Positions 45,172 through 56,747 of a stretch of 64,000 nt of DNA are shown here, in pieces. The stretch's first letter is position 1. The number at the start of each line of letters is the position of its first letter. Made by a program: the position numbers and the translations under genes. This DNA comes from Campanula takesimana (taxonomy: Eukaryota > Streptophyta > Magnoliopsida > Asterales > Campanulaceae): NCBI GenBank assembly GCA_026119855.1, contig JAOWBW010001919.1:97310-161309 (forward strand), read 5' to 3'. The notes beneath the pieces are model-generated. The model was not told the origin of the DNA. It was given only the letters and a program-made list of their open reading frames with translations, and did not search any database.

Positions 45172-46440
45172 TTTCAGGTTCTTTGCTTCATAGCTGGATC
45201 TTCAAAAGCTAGAACGTATGAATGGATTCTCGACAGTGGGTGCTCACGACACATGACTGGAGATGAATCCTTACTTGAAAATGTTCATGAAGAAAGAGGT
45301 CCCTCAGTAACATTTGGTGATAATAACAAAGGTCAAGTTATTGCATATGGAAAGCTCAAGAAAGACAAAGTGTGCATTGAAAGAGTCTCTCGTGGAAGGA
45401 CTCAAACATAACTTATTATCCATATCTCAATTTTGTGACAAAAGATTAGAATGCCATTTCACTTCAACGCAATGTCTTATCAAGAATGGCAAAACCGGAG
45501 CTATACTACTCACGGGATATCGTAAGACAAATATTTATATTATTGATTTCCATAGTATGAACTCTAGTACTAATCTTTGTTTTGTAGCTAAAAGTGTGAG
45601 CGAAAATAGTTGGCTATGGCACAAGCGCTTGACTCACTTGAACTTCAAATATCTATCAAAACACAGCAGGGATAATCTTGTCAAAGGACTTCCCAAGGTT
45701 GCTGATCATCATGACAACAAGTGCGTTGCATGTCAACTTGGCAAACAATCAAAGCCGTCTTTCTCCAGCAAGACAAATCCCTCAACTTCAAGATGTTTGC
45801 AACTGCTGCACATTGATCTTTTTGGACCAGTCACCCCTGTAAGCATTAGAGGAAACAAATATACTCTAGTTGTGGTGGACGATTACTAAAGATATGCGTG
45901 GGTGGAAATGATGATTTCTAAAGACAATTGCTCTGACATTCTCACTACTCTATTCAGACTGCTCCAAACCCAAAAGAAGATGACATCGTTAGTGTTCGAT
46001 CCGACAATGGAACAGAATTAAAAAACAACGGTGTTGCTCGATATTGCGACAATTATGTGATAGATCACAACTTCTCAACAGCTAGAGTTCCTCAACAAAA
46101 TGGTGTTGTGGAAAGGAAAAACAGAATGTTGATAGAAGCAGGGAATACGATGACAGCTGAAGTGAAATTGCCTAAGTACTTTTGGGAAGAAGCTATCAAC
46201 ACTGCATGCTTTACTCAAAATCGTTCCCTCATCAGCAAACGCCATAACAAGACCCCTTATGAACTTTGGCGTGGTAGAACTCCCAACATTATATTCTTCA
46301 AAATCTTTAGTTGCAAATGCTATATCCTCTACAAAGGAAACGAACATAGAGGTAAATTCGATGCCAAAGTAGACGAATGTATTTTTGTTGGGTATGCTAA
46401 ACATTCTAAATCTTTTTGCATTTTCAATAGATCTACTTAA
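45172..46440 (+). pseudogene. Copia-2 protease and integrase, broken
   Basis: The protease active site EWILDSGCSRHMTG lies at 45220-45261 with Asp-Ser-Gly intact, followed by VEGLKHNLLSISQFCD in another frame (shift near 45390). The integrase zinc-binding part has LWHKRLTHLNFKYLSK and CVACQLGKQ. The catalytic core shows LLHIDLFGP (first Asp), a stop (TAA) at 45887 inside the VVVDDYSRYAW-like block, VRSDNGTELKN (second Asp) and NGVVERKNR (Glu, near 46110). The C-terminal part runs FWEEAINTACF to DECIFVGYAKHSKSFCIFN and ends at a stop at 46438. All catalytic residues can be found, but at least three lesions break the frame. Confidence 0.9.
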
Positions 46441-46983
46441 GTAATAGTTGAATCTGTACTTGTTACATTTGATGAACATTCTCTCCTTGAGCCACATTTG
46501 GCTCGAAATGTTGCTGATGATTATGTTGAGTCTATTGAGACAGGTGCACACATTCCTATTGCGCATACACAAGATCAGAATGCATCAACTCAAGGAAATC
46601 CATCTACATCAGTTGCGCAAAGCTTTGTCAATAGCGCACCTAGTGAAGCTTCAGTTGCATCGTACAATGTTCCTGGAGATTCGTCTAATGTGCATCATTC
46701 TAATTTTGCGCCTGATGTCACTCACTCTTTCAATTCTGAACCAGTTCAACCTCCTAACTTTAATGATTTTGATGCTAGTGAAGATGTGCCAATTAAAGAC
46801 CTTCAAGTTACTACAACTCAACCTAACTTACCTCTTGAAATTCGTGAAGTTAGAGATTACCCTATCACTAATATCATTGGTGATCTTCATGTTGGAGTTC
46901 GTACAAGGAGAGCTACTAACTTTGATGCTTACATTGAATTTATCTCTCAAATTGAACTGAAGAAGGCTGATGAAGCGCTCTAA
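46441..46983 (+). pseudogene. Copia-2 linker between integrase and reverse transcriptase
   Basis: A low-complexity acidic and Ser/Thr-rich linker ending in HVGVRTRRATNFDAYIEFIS, the usual sequence before copia reverse transcriptase. A stop (TAA) at 46981 separates it from the polymerase. Confidence 0.75.
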
Positions 46984-47004
46984 GATCCTAATTGGGTTGT
47001 TGCA

Positions 47005-48183
47005 ATGCAAGAAGAACTCAATCAGTTTGAACGATGTAAGGTTTGGACTCTCGTTCCAAGACCAAATGATCAAGGAGTGATTGGTACAAAGTGGGTGTTC
47101 AGAAACAAGATGGACGAGAATGGAACCATCACAAGAAACAAAGCAAGGTTGGTTGCACAAGGCTACAGGCAAGAGGAAGGAATCGACTACGATGAAACTT
47201 TCGCGCCCGTTACAAGACTTGAAGCTATAAGGATCTTCCTAGCTTACGCTGCACACAAGAACTTCAAGTTATATCAAATGAATGTCTATAGCGCGTTTCT
47301 AAATAGTAAACTCCAAGAAAAAGTCTACGTAGCTCAACCACCTGGGTTTAAAGATTTTCAATTTCCAAATCATGTCTACAAACTCCAGAAAGCTTTGTAT
47401 GGGCTAAAGCAAGCACCAAGAGCATGGTATGATACACTATCTAAGTTTCTCATTGAGAAAGGCTTCACTCGCGGTAAAATCGATACTACTCTTTTCATTA
47501 CCAAACATAATGGTCATAAATTAGTTGTGCAAATTTATGTTGATGATATTATATTTGGTTCTACTAATAAATTGTTGTGTAAGCGCTTTGAGAAACTAAT
47601 GAAAAGCAAGTTTGAGATGAGCATGATGGGAGAACTCACATTCTTCCTCGGGCTTCAAATAAAGCAAATGAATGAAGGCATATTTATCAACCAAGCAAAG
47701 TATACAAGGGATCTAATCAAGAAGTTTGGACTAGATAATGCTAAACTATATGATACCCCAATGGCTACCGGCAACAAACTTGACAAAGATCTAAAAGTTA
47801 AAAAGGTTGATCAAACACTCTATCGAGGTATGATTGGCTCACTCCTTTATCTTACTGCTAGTAGGCCTGATATAATGTTTAGTGTCTGTGTCTGCGCTCG
47901 TTATCAATCTGACCCTAGAGAAGCGCACTTAATTGCTGTGAAACGTATTATACGATATCTCTCCGGCACTGTTAACCTTGGACTTTGGTACACCAAAGAT
48001 TCGAATTTTAAACTTGTAGGTTATTCAAATGCGGATTATGCAGCGTGCACTATAGACAGGAAAAGCACAACTGGCACTTTTCATTTCCTCGGATATCGAC
48101 TTGTGTCATGGGCAAGTAAGAAACAAGCTGCAGTTTCTGTCTCAGCTACAGAAGCAGAATATATCACTGCTGGAAGTTGTTGC
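47005..48183 (+). pseudogene. Copia-2 reverse transcriptase and RNase H
   Basis: A long open stretch with the whole polymerase: TKWVFRNKMDENG, ARLVAQGYRQEEGIDYDETF, YQMNVYSAFLNS, KALYGLKQAPRAWYDTL, the catalytic YVDDIIFGS and GELTFFLGLQIKQ. RNase H follows with YLTASRPDIMFSVCVC, GYSNADYAACTIDRKS and SATEAEYITAGSCC, where Gypsy-2 cuts in. Two catalytic aspartates appear as Asn: the first polymerase Asp (codon AAT at 47281-47283, normally QMDV) and the first RNase H Asp (codon AAT at 48028-48030, normally GYSDAD). Both fit G-to-A changes. The protein would be inactive even with an intact frame. The open frame runs 22 codons into the Gypsy-2 LTR. Confidence 0.93.
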
Positions 48184-49763
48184 TATCGCGACCCCGACCC
48201 CGCGGGTCCGGAGTACGCGAGCTGGACGTCGACTCTAACAAAACTCTAAAATAATGAAGATAAAAATTTCCTTTTATACCAAAAGATGATAACACCAAGT
48301 TTTGAAATCCAACTTGAACAACAAAATATAAACTAGTGTAAGCTCCACAAGCTTACACCCAAAGTAATAAAATATACAAATTCTAATGACGTCAAGTTTG
48401 GTACAACTATTCCCAAAAAGGTTACACATTTATGTAATGTAAACCCACCAATGACAATATGCCCCAAAAGCTCAACCCTCGCGACGTCCTCCTCATGATC
48501 AGCGAGTCTAATCCTTTCCTCCTTGGGGGGAGGGGTTAAGGAAAAACAAAGATAAAAGAAAGGGGGTGAGATAAATCTCAATAAGTAATAAATACTAGCT
48601 CTATAAACAACCAAAGGTTCCAAAGTAGGGAACCATTCCAAATAGATCACCACAAAGGTAAACCAATCCAAACAACACATCATAATATGTCAAACATTCT
48701 CAAAACGATATTTAATCAATTTCCATATCATATTTATTCACAAAGGAACCAATTCCAATTAATAAGGTGTTCCACGATGTTAACTTAAGTTAATTTGAGT
48801 GAATAAACTTAAACTAGTAAGCCACGTAGTCTTAAACAAGCAAAAGACAGATTTCAGAACAGGCGGGCGGGCGGGCGCCTGGAAGGGGTCGGGCGGGCGG
48901 TCATTCCAACAGAAGGTTGGCAACGGGAAAAAGGGCGGGTAGGCGGGCGCCTGGCTCAAGTCGGGCGGGCGCCTGGTCTGCCTTCAGGCTGGGAAACAGA
49001 GCTGGGTTTCGCCATTTTCGAACCAAAACCAAATTTCTCACAAGACAACACTCCCAACTTGATCCCCAAAGTACCCAAACAACATCTAACTAAAAGGGGA
49101 CCTAAATAACACCATTTATCAACCAAAATCAAGATTTAATCCCAACATTCATAACAATCACCAAAAACAACAATAAATTCCAAATAAATTCTAAACCTTC
49201 ACAAATCATCAAATAACCACTTCAAAGCTTCATATATCATCATACAAAATGAGGATGAACAATTTTAGCATATAATGGGGGAAAAGGAACTTACTTGAAC
49301 TTTCTCAAAGATGACGGAATTCAAATATTTTTAGCACCCTACGATCCTATCGACGATCTAAACACATTTCATAACATGAGAAATAAGAAAAGATGAGAGG
49401 AAGGGGATGAAAATGAAGAGAGAAGGGAGAGAAGAAACTTACCCACCAATGAGAGAGAGAGAGAGAGCTGGGAATGGGAAATGAGGGAGAGGGTGAGGGA
49501 GAAGAGGGGAGTAGGGAGGGAGTAGGAAAAGGATTATTCAAAAACTTACACTTAGGCCCCCTCACTCTACTAACAAATAACCCAATTAACCCCTCTAACC
49601 AATAATTCCCTACTATCCACTTAACACAATATCAACCAAATAATGCTAGGCACAATTTAACATTATGAGATATAAAATGCGCACATAAACAATTAAATCA
49701 AATAAATAAATAAATAATTATTTATTTATCAATAAAACAGAGACGGGTTTTCGGGTCGTGACA
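48184..49763 (-). repeat. Gypsy-2 3' LTR with internal deletion
   Basis: It matches the Gypsy-1 LTR but starts TATCGCGACC (TG changed to TA). It lacks about 477 bp at 48585, where ATAAG joins TAATAAATAC across a short microhomology. The end GGTCGTGACA and the following polypurine tract are intact. Confidence 0.92.
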
Positions 49764-49796
49764 TTCACTCCCCTTAAAGAAAATTCGACCCGAATT

Positions 49797-51464
49797 TTAA
49801 AGAGACTTACCCGAATTAAAAAGCCACGGATATTTCCTCTCTATCTCATCTCGAAGCTCCCAAGTCGATTCCTCAACATTGTGATTCTTCCAAAGGACTC
49901 TAACCAACGCAATGCTTTTGTTCCTCAACTCTTGGACCTTGAAATCAAGAATCCGAACCGGTCGTTCCTCGTAGGTCATATCGGGCTCTATATCCTCCGG
50001 AACCCTCGGTAACACGTGAGATGGATCATGAACATACTTCCGAAGCATAGAAACGTGAAAAACATTACGTAACCGGTCTAAAGAGGGTGGTAACACAAGT
50101 CGATACGCAAGAAATCCCACCTTTCCCAGAATCTCAAACGGACCTATAATCCTTGGAGCCAATTTGCCTTTCTTCCCGAACCTTCGAATACCCACCTTCG
50201 GAGATACTTTCAAGAACACAAAATCACCGGTCTGAAAACTAAGATCTCGCCTTCGGTTATCTGCATAGCTCTTCTGTCGACTCTGGGCTGTTTTCAATCG
50301 ATCCCGGATAACTCTAACTTTCTCAACTGAATCCTGGAGTAAATCAATACCCACTATCTTTGCTTCACCGACCTCATCCCAACAGATAGGCGATCTACAT
50401 TTTCTCCCATATAAGGCCTCATAAGGTGCCATCTCGATACTAGCCTGATAACTGTTGTTGTAAGAGAATTCCACTAATGGTAAATGTCTATCCCAAGAAT
50501 CGGAAAAGTCTATCGAACAAGCTCGCAACATATCCTCCAAAATCTGAATGGTCCTCTCAGATTGACCGTCGGTCTGAGGGTGAAAAGTTGTGCTGAATCG
50601 CAAATCTGTACCCAAAGCTTCCTGAAACGCCTTCCAGAATCTAGAAGTAAACCTCGGGTCTCGATCTGACACAATGCTAACCGGAACCCCATGCAATCTC
50701 ACAATCTCATCAATGTAAAGGGTCGCAAGTTTCTCCATCGAGTACCTGATATCAATCGGTAAGAAATGGGCACTCTTGGTCAATCTATCCACGATCACCC
50801 AAACACTGTCATACTTCCTACGGGTACGAGGTAGTCCCGTAACGAAATCCATAATCACATGCTCCCATTTCCATTCCGGAATCTCTAACGGCTGAAGTAG
50901 TCCTGCGGGTCTCTGATGCTCAGCTTTGACCTGCTGACAAGTTAAACATTTCGAAACATACTCAGCTATTTCCCTCTTCATGTTGTTCCACCAAAAGTGT
51001 TGTTTCAAATTTTGATACATCTTCGTACTACCCGGATGAATAGTATATTTCGATTTGTGACCCTCATCTAAAACTTGCCTCTTTATTCCACCAACATCGG
51101 GTACGCACAAACGACCACGGAAAGTCAACACCCCATTCGAACTCATAGAAAAATCCTCGAAGTTCTTTTCCTTCATTTTACTCATTACTTTCACTAACTC
51201 GGGATCTTCTTTTTGAGCTTCTTTTATCCTCTGAATTAGGGTCGGAGATACCCTAATATTCGCAAAAATATCCCCATGTCTCGATTCACGAGGACACCAA
51301 TCTCGAAAATCCTCAAGCATTTTCCACTCTCGAACCATCATCGAGGCTACATAAGACTTTCTACTAATCGCATCGGCTACCACATTCGCCTTCCCCGGAT
51401 GATAAGAAATCGTACAATCATAGTCCTTTAAAAGTTCCATCCATCGACGCTGTCGGTTATTCAA
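49797..51464 (-). pseudogene. Gypsy-2 RNase H end, integrase and chromodomain-like tail
   Basis: Minus strand, 555 residues without a stop. It opens at NNRQRRWMELLKDYDCTISY (end of RNase H, with VVADAISRKS). It runs through the integrase zinc-binding domain (GHKSKYTIHPGSTKMY, CLTCQQV) and core (DFVTGLPRT, SDRDPRFTSRFW, QTDGQSERT), then the GPFEILGKVG module, and ends in PVRILDFKVQELRNKSIALV and VLWKNHNVEESTWELRDEI. The last block has the aromatic and acidic residues of a chromodomain-like tail. Integrase is complete here, better preserved than in Gypsy-1. One base loss near 51471 breaks the link to the upstream RNase H part. Confidence 0.92.
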
Positions 51465-51620
51465 TTCTTTTGAGAGAAGAGGTATTTCAAACTCTTGTGA
51501 TCGGTAAAAATCTCAAACTTCGCCCCGTAAAGGTAGTGCTTCCACTTATGAAGAGAAATACAATAGCCGCTAACTCCATGTCGTGAGTAGGATAATTCTG
51601 TTCACTCGGGCTCAACTTCC
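51465..51620 (-). pseudogene. Gypsy-2 RNase H, upstream piece
   Basis: Minus strand, KLSPSEQNYPTHDMELAAIV followed by shifts. It corresponds to 38000-38150 in Gypsy-1 and ends abruptly at the Tat-3 edge. Confidence 0.85.
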
Positions 51621-53317
51621 TGTGAGAGCCCGCGCCCGAGATTGATCGGATCACCGCGAAATGACCGCCCGTGAAAGCGGTTCGCGCCCGTCTCGTGCTG
51701 ATGCGCTTTTGGAAATGCGCTCGGTTCTCACACAATGGTTTCCTCTTGATTCTGTGATTTGATTGCAAGAGTCGCCACCTCATTTTGATTTTAGGAAAAA
51801 TGAAGAAAAAACATTTTTTGAGAAAATGGGTTCGGGGGCTAAGTTACGAGAAGAGAAGGGGTTAGGCACTCTTCTCGCCCGTGATGGTCTCTATGTGCGT
51901 TCCACTTATATTAAATTTTATGCCTTTTAATTTGGATTTTATGCCCTACCAAAAAATGGTGATGAAATATATATGGAGGTCTTCCTATTCTAGGAAGTTC
52001 ATTTTATTCACAATCGGGAACTCGGTTTGAGTGATTCCCCGATGGTTTCAAGAATGGTTTTGATCATATCAAGCAATAATACATCCACGGGAGGGGATAT
52101 TACACAATTACACATATACAAAAAATAGGGGAGACAAATCCCACAAATAATAATAAATATCCTCGACGGTGCTTTTGTTGATTTCGGTGATACTTTCCGT
52201 CCCCGAGCCGTCGTACCTGTCCTAAAATCAATCCGATTCTAAAACTAAAAATTGGGGGTTAATCCCTGAATACTAGGGATTACAAGGGAGTTTTTGTAGA
52301 CTTTTTGGGACCAAGTTTAGGCCCAAACACATGCAATAAAGTTGATCACAAAATTCAGCCCAGAAAAGGCAAACAGAAACCTTAGCATGTTTATCACCAA
52401 TTTTCACCATCTTAGATTGGGAATCTGACAAAAACCAAAGAACAAAAGTTGAATACCACGCATAAAAAATGAATATCCCAAAATTTTGAGTTCATAGGAT
52501 GATTTTTAGTGGTTCAAAAGGTTTCTGACATTTAAATGTCAGAAACTGGAAGTGCAGAATCTGAATTTTTGAGTTTGAAACATATGTTTGAAAGGAGCAC
52601 TTACAGTGATCCAAAAGATGTATTAAAAATATGATAATCATACTGAGTTCGTGTAGAACAAAATCCATGTTTTGATATTTGTCCAGAAAATTAGTTTTCA
52701 TCAATTTTGAAGCCCAAGAACACAGCAACGGTACCACAGTGAATAAACAACTCAGAATCACTGAGACCCAAATTTATGCATGAAATATGTTCTAGGAATG
52801 AAATATGAACATGAAACTTTAGGATAATATATTTTAAACATGTTATGAACAACTTTTGTTCTTTGACCTAAACCAGAAAATCCACTCTAAGATGGATTTA
52901 CACAGCTCATCAAAATCAAGACTCTATACAGAAAGTAAAAACTGATTATATGAGGCATGATTATAGACCTCAAAACACTACTAAATCTTCAAACCAAGGC
53001 ATGAAACTCAAGGACTTTGATATTTAAAATGTTAACAACATTATCCAACAGCTATTTCTCAACAAATAAATGATTTTCACATGCATGATCATGAAGGATA
53101 GCCAAAGAGGGCAGATTTACGCCCTTGAGAGAAACATGAAGATTTTCATACAAATTAAAGCATATGAATATTATGACTATTATGAACATACATAAACATA
53201 ATAAACTGAGTATTAGCATCACATGATCATTATTATATACATAAACAAAGCTTTACAAAGCTAGAAAAAAACATGGAAGATGAAGGAAACCTAGTCATTA
53301 TTTGACTAGGTTCCAAA

Positions 53318-53870
53318 TGGTGATGTTCAAACGGGTTATCCGGCCCGGCCCGGCCCGCCTTTGGTCATGTCCGCGGGCTTGACGGGCTTGACCGGTCCGG
53401 CCCTCCCACGGATGGATAAAAGCCCGGCCCGGCCCGTCGTTTTATGTGTGGTCCGGCCCGTCCGTTGGTCCGGACCGAAAGGTTACGGCCAACGGATTTT
53501 GTCCTTTTTTTTTTAAATCAGAAAAACTTTTAAAAAATTATAAAAAAATAAAATGACTTAGACTTATTAAAATATATAATATAAATTAAAATACATATAA
53601 AAAGTGATTAATATCTACTTTAAAAGTTTTTCTGATTCAAAAAAAAAAAAAAAAAAAAAAAAGAAGGGCCAAACGGACACGGGCCAACGGGCCAAGTGAT
53701 CTGCGGGCTTTAGCCCGACCCGTGCGTCATTTTCACTGTCCGGCCCATCCTTGTGTCCGCGCGGGCTTGGAGCGGGGCTCAGTCCGTGGCCTGACGGACT
53801 CGGCCCAACGGGCCTCGGGCCGGCGAGCTTGACGGGCCTCGTGGACTTCGGTCCATTTTGAACATCACCA
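53318..53870. mobile_element. hAT-3: non-autonomous hAT element in the Tat-3 LTR
   Basis: 553 bp with ends TGGTGATGTTCAAACGGG and inverse (TGGTGATGTTCAAAATGG), flanked by an exact 8-bp duplication GTTCCAAA (53310-53317 and 53871-53878). The sub-terminal regions are rich in CCGGCCCG/CGGGCC repeats. The AT-rich centre contains a further inverted repeat (AATCAGAAAAACTTTTAAA and inverse). The family differs from hAT-1 and hAT-2. Confidence 0.93.
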
Positions 53871-54244
53871 GTTCCAAACCACTCCCAATATTACTTACAT
53901 ATCTAAAGAGCCAAGGTTTACATAGAGTTTTACCTAGCTTTTGAGATTATGGGTGCTCCCTTGTCAACCAAAGGAATACTTTTTCTTTTTTTTTGCTTTG
54001 TGTTTGATCAAAGTTTTGGCTTTGATGTGTTTTTTATGGTTTATTTGGTGATTTATGGGTGGTGTAGGGGTGGTGTATGAGTGGTGGTGTGGTGATGGTG
54101 TGGGTGGTGGTGTTCTTGTTAAGAGAGAATGAGAGTGGAGGATGGTAGGTTTTTTTTTCTTTTTGTTTTGTGTCTCTCCTTTTTGTTTTTTTTTTTTCTC
54201 TCTTTGTTTTTTGTCTCTCCTTTTTTGAAATGGATGAGAGTGGT

Positions 54245-54254
54245 GTATATAGGA
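54245..54254 (-). promoter_or_regulatory. TATA box in Tat-3 LTR
   Basis: Minus strand CTATATACACC in a purine/pyrimidine-skewed context, about 950 bp from the LTR start. Confidence 0.55.
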
Positions 54255-54347
54255 GGAGGGAGGTGGTAAATTGGTTGTAACTTGGAGGGGGGAGGTTGTA
54301 AATTGGTGGATTCATCATCTATCCTTCTTGACTAAGGCTTAAAAGTC

Positions 54348-54945
54348 ATCTTCCTTATCTCTGTTCCGGCTTTCCGCTCCGCAACTGCTCCGTTGTGCGC
54401 GTCTCCGGTGTCCGGTTGTCCGCGAGTCCAACATGAAAGTTGCTCGGAATATTTTCTGGTCAGGCCGGTATATCTGAAATATTTTTATGAGCAAGGAACG
54501 ACAATAAATATTTTTTCCTTTCTTGACCAATTGATAAGATATTTTGAGATATTTTCCAATTTGGATAACCATCTTTCCGGCTCCGGCTTTTTCGCTCCGT
54601 AACTTTTCTCCGTTGTACGTGCCTCCGGTGTCCCGGTTGTCCGCGAGTCCAAAATGAAAGTTGCTCGGAATATTTTTCTGGCAGGCCAGGTGGTATATCT
54701 GAAATAATTTTATGAGACAAGGAACGACATAATATATTTTTTGCTCTTCTTGACCAGTTGATAAGATATTTAGAGATATTTTCCAATTTGGATAACCATC
54801 TTTCCGGCTCCGGCTTTCCGTCGTGCGCGCTCCGGTGTCCCGGTTGTCCGCGGGCCCAACATGAAAGTTGCTTGGAATAATTTGTGGTCACGCCGGTATA
54901 TCTGAAATATGTCAATTAGCAAGGAAAGGTAATAATATATTTTAA
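54348..54945. repeat. Tandem repeat of about 225 bp in U3 of Tat-3
   Basis: Units start at about 54348, 54569 and 54799 (last one partial). Each has a CATCTT(T)CCGGCTCCGGCTTT-like start, CCGGTTGTCCGCG, ATGAAAGTTGCTCGGAAT and a TTGATAAGATATTT end. It lies just upstream of the TATA box on the minus strand. Confidence 0.88.
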
Positions 54946-55201
54946 TGCACAGAATGGATAACAGCGAGCAATTCGGGGGGTTGCGGGCCCCGTTTCCGGT
55001 CCCGCACCTCGAAAAACGAAATTTTTGCCTGTTTGCTCGTTTTTTTCGCTCTGATCATGAATTTGAAGTCCGTTTATCCATTCGATGCGCCGATAAGGCT
55101 CACGGCAATCCCGCACAGCCAAATCGAGGGTTTTAGGTCAATTTTCGGGTTTAGACCGATTCAAGGTGGGTTTTTAGGGGTGCGAGATCAGGGTATCTAC
55201 A

Positions 55202-55216
55202 GAGCCCTCTCGTCGA
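55202..55216 (-). promoter_or_regulatory. Polypurine tract of Tat-3
   Basis: Minus strand CGACGAGAGGGCTC directly before the LTR start TGTAGATACCC. Confidence 0.65.
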
Positions 55217-56740
55217 ATCTCCTGGTTAAGGGGATTCTACGATTCACTAAGAGACACTCGATCTCGTCTAGGGTATAACGGCTGGGTCCAAGGTAGGACT
55301 TCCTACGTATCTCCTTTGAGAATCAAGCATCCGTAGTTCTAACTCAAACTATCAATCAAACACAGACAATGGTCGGTTCCAAGTTTCCAGTTTACCTACG
55401 TATCTCTCTCGAGAAGTTTATTAAAATTTAAAGTAGGGGGTAGCATTGAGATGCGATATCTCTTTGCTGGGGATGGGGGTTGGCATTGAGACATGGTTAT
55501 GAGAATGGGCGACTGAGCTCACCAAGGTTAGCTGCTACGTATCCCTTGCGGGAATCAAATCGCGGCGTAGTTCTGGGGAGGTACAACTCGGGCCCCCGAG
55601 ATGACCAAGGTGGAATAACATAACTTCAACTGGGGAACGTACGACGTTGCGCAGTTCGGGGGAGGTAATCTCGGGCGCCCGAGAAGACCAGGGTGGAACA
55701 ACATAGCATGCTGGGGAGTTGCATTGAGAAGCGAAGTCTCTTTGCTGGGGGGTTGGTATTTGACTAATAAATTGCGAGAATTGGTGACTGAGTCCAACGT
55801 TGTGAACTGCCTACGTATCCCGCCGTGGGAATCAAGTCGAGTCGTAGTTCTGATTAGAACCGACTCGAACAATTAAGAGAGGTTTAAGACCAACACGACT
55901 CAAGGGTTGACGCAAGGTACAATCCAAGTAAAGGGTGCATTGAGATTTGATCTCTCTTTGCAAAGGGATGGAAATCATGAAGGGAGAACGTACGACGTTG
56001 CGCAGTTCGGGGAGGTAATCTCAGGCGCTGGAGAAGACCAAGTTGGAACAACATATCTTTTCAAAAGGGGGACCTACGACGTTGCGCAGTTCGAGGGAAG
56101 TAATCCCGATCTTTCGAGAAAACTAAGGGCAATAAACAACTGAAGCCATTTATGTACACAAACTAAAATCAAGGATACGCTGCATTCTGCGCCGTCCATA
56201 TTCTTCTGCCTTTGCTTTTACTGTGTGATGAGTTTTTTTTACTTTTTTAAGCGAGAGACCACCGCTTTGTGTGATCCACTGGTGCTGTTTTAACCCCGAC
56301 TGATTCTTTTTTGCTATTGGGAGGGATAACAGGATCGGCTTTGTCCGTTGATCTGCAAGTTAGCTTTGCATGCAGTGGCAGATGTGATTCACACAGATAA
56401 AAATTGGATTATTCTGACCGAACACAATCTTTCTTTTATTCTGAAATTCTGGATACTCTCTTTTTTTTTTTTTTTTTTTTTAAATGACACCGACTCGCGA
56501 TTAATGACCAACACTGAATCAAGCCCGGATTTCAGAGGGCGGCTGCGGTTATCTTCATGATAAAGGGGACAAGGTTCAATGCCTAGGGATGAGGACAAGG
56601 AAAATGTCAGCTTTTCTAAGAGCCGTCGTACGGATGACTGACACCTTCTGCTGGGTTTTTGACTTTTCGAACCTTGCTTTTGGCTAGGGGGGATGGGGAG
56701 ACAACCCCTTTTGGAATACTGATGATTTAGGCCGAGTTTT
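55217..56740. repeat. Tat-3 3' untranslated region with repeats
   Basis: Non-coding, with three full and one partial copy of the CCTACGTATC...CGTAGTTC motif (55281-55340, 55390-55420, 55516-55574, 55783-55850). Several copies of an ACGTACGACGTTGCGCAGTT unit followed by GGAGGTAATCTCGGGCGC lie at 55635-56110. A T/A run lies at 56461-56481. No gene is seen on the minus strand. Confidence 0.75.
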
Positions 56741-56747
56741 TTGGAGG

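Larger units (their letters stand above)
31681..48183 (+). mobile_element. Copia-2: Sirevirus-like element, itself split three times
   Basis: Parts in order: LTR 31681-33090, PBS, gag 33164-34233, [Gypsy-1 34234-42972], gag 42973-43111, [hAT-2], gag 43975-45122, protease and integrase 45172-46440, linker, reverse transcriptase and RNase H 47005-48183. There it is cut by Gypsy-2 within the RNase H block ITAGSCC. The rest of RNase H, any env-position gene and the 3' LTR are not in the window. The element is a close relative of Copia-3 but lies in the opposite direction. Confidence 0.88.
48184..51620 (-). mobile_element. Gypsy-2: 3' part of a second Tekay-like element
   Basis: LTR, polypurine tract (49764 onwards), chromodomain-like tail, integrase and part of RNase H on the minus strand. 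It is cut at 51620, where the Tat-3 LTR starts, in the middle of the RNase H block RKLSPSEQNYPTH. The rest (reverse transcriptase to 5' LTR) would lie beyond Tat-3. It sits in the RNase H of Copia-2. Confidence 0.92.
51621..55201 (-). repeat. Tat-3 3' LTR
   Basis: About 3.6 kb (3.0 kb without the hAT element), from TGTGAGAGCCCGCG to GGGTATCTACA on the plus strand, followed by the polypurine tract. The left edge is exact where Gypsy-2 coding sequence stops. A minus-strand TATA box (CTATATACACC) lies at 54245-54254, preceded upstream by a tandem repeat in U3. Near the left end is a GAGTCGCCACCTCATTTTGA segment that resembles the Tat-1 LTR (GAGTCGCCACGCCGTTTTAG). No second LTR is in the window, so the length is inferred from the edges. 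Confidence 0.8.

Noticed and set aside
46448..46960. Leu-rich 170-residue frame in Copia-2
   Set aside because: It is an out-of-frame shadow of the acidic linker between integrase and reverse transcriptase.
48184..48249. C-terminal tail on the Copia-2 RNase H frame (after GSCC)
   Set aside because: It is read-through into the Gypsy-2 LTR; the exact target edge shows it is not part of the protein.
54034..54318. Basic Lys/Arg-rich frame in the Tat-3 LTR
   Set aside because: Low-complexity sequence at the promoter of the LTR, next to a TATA box; no start context or homology.
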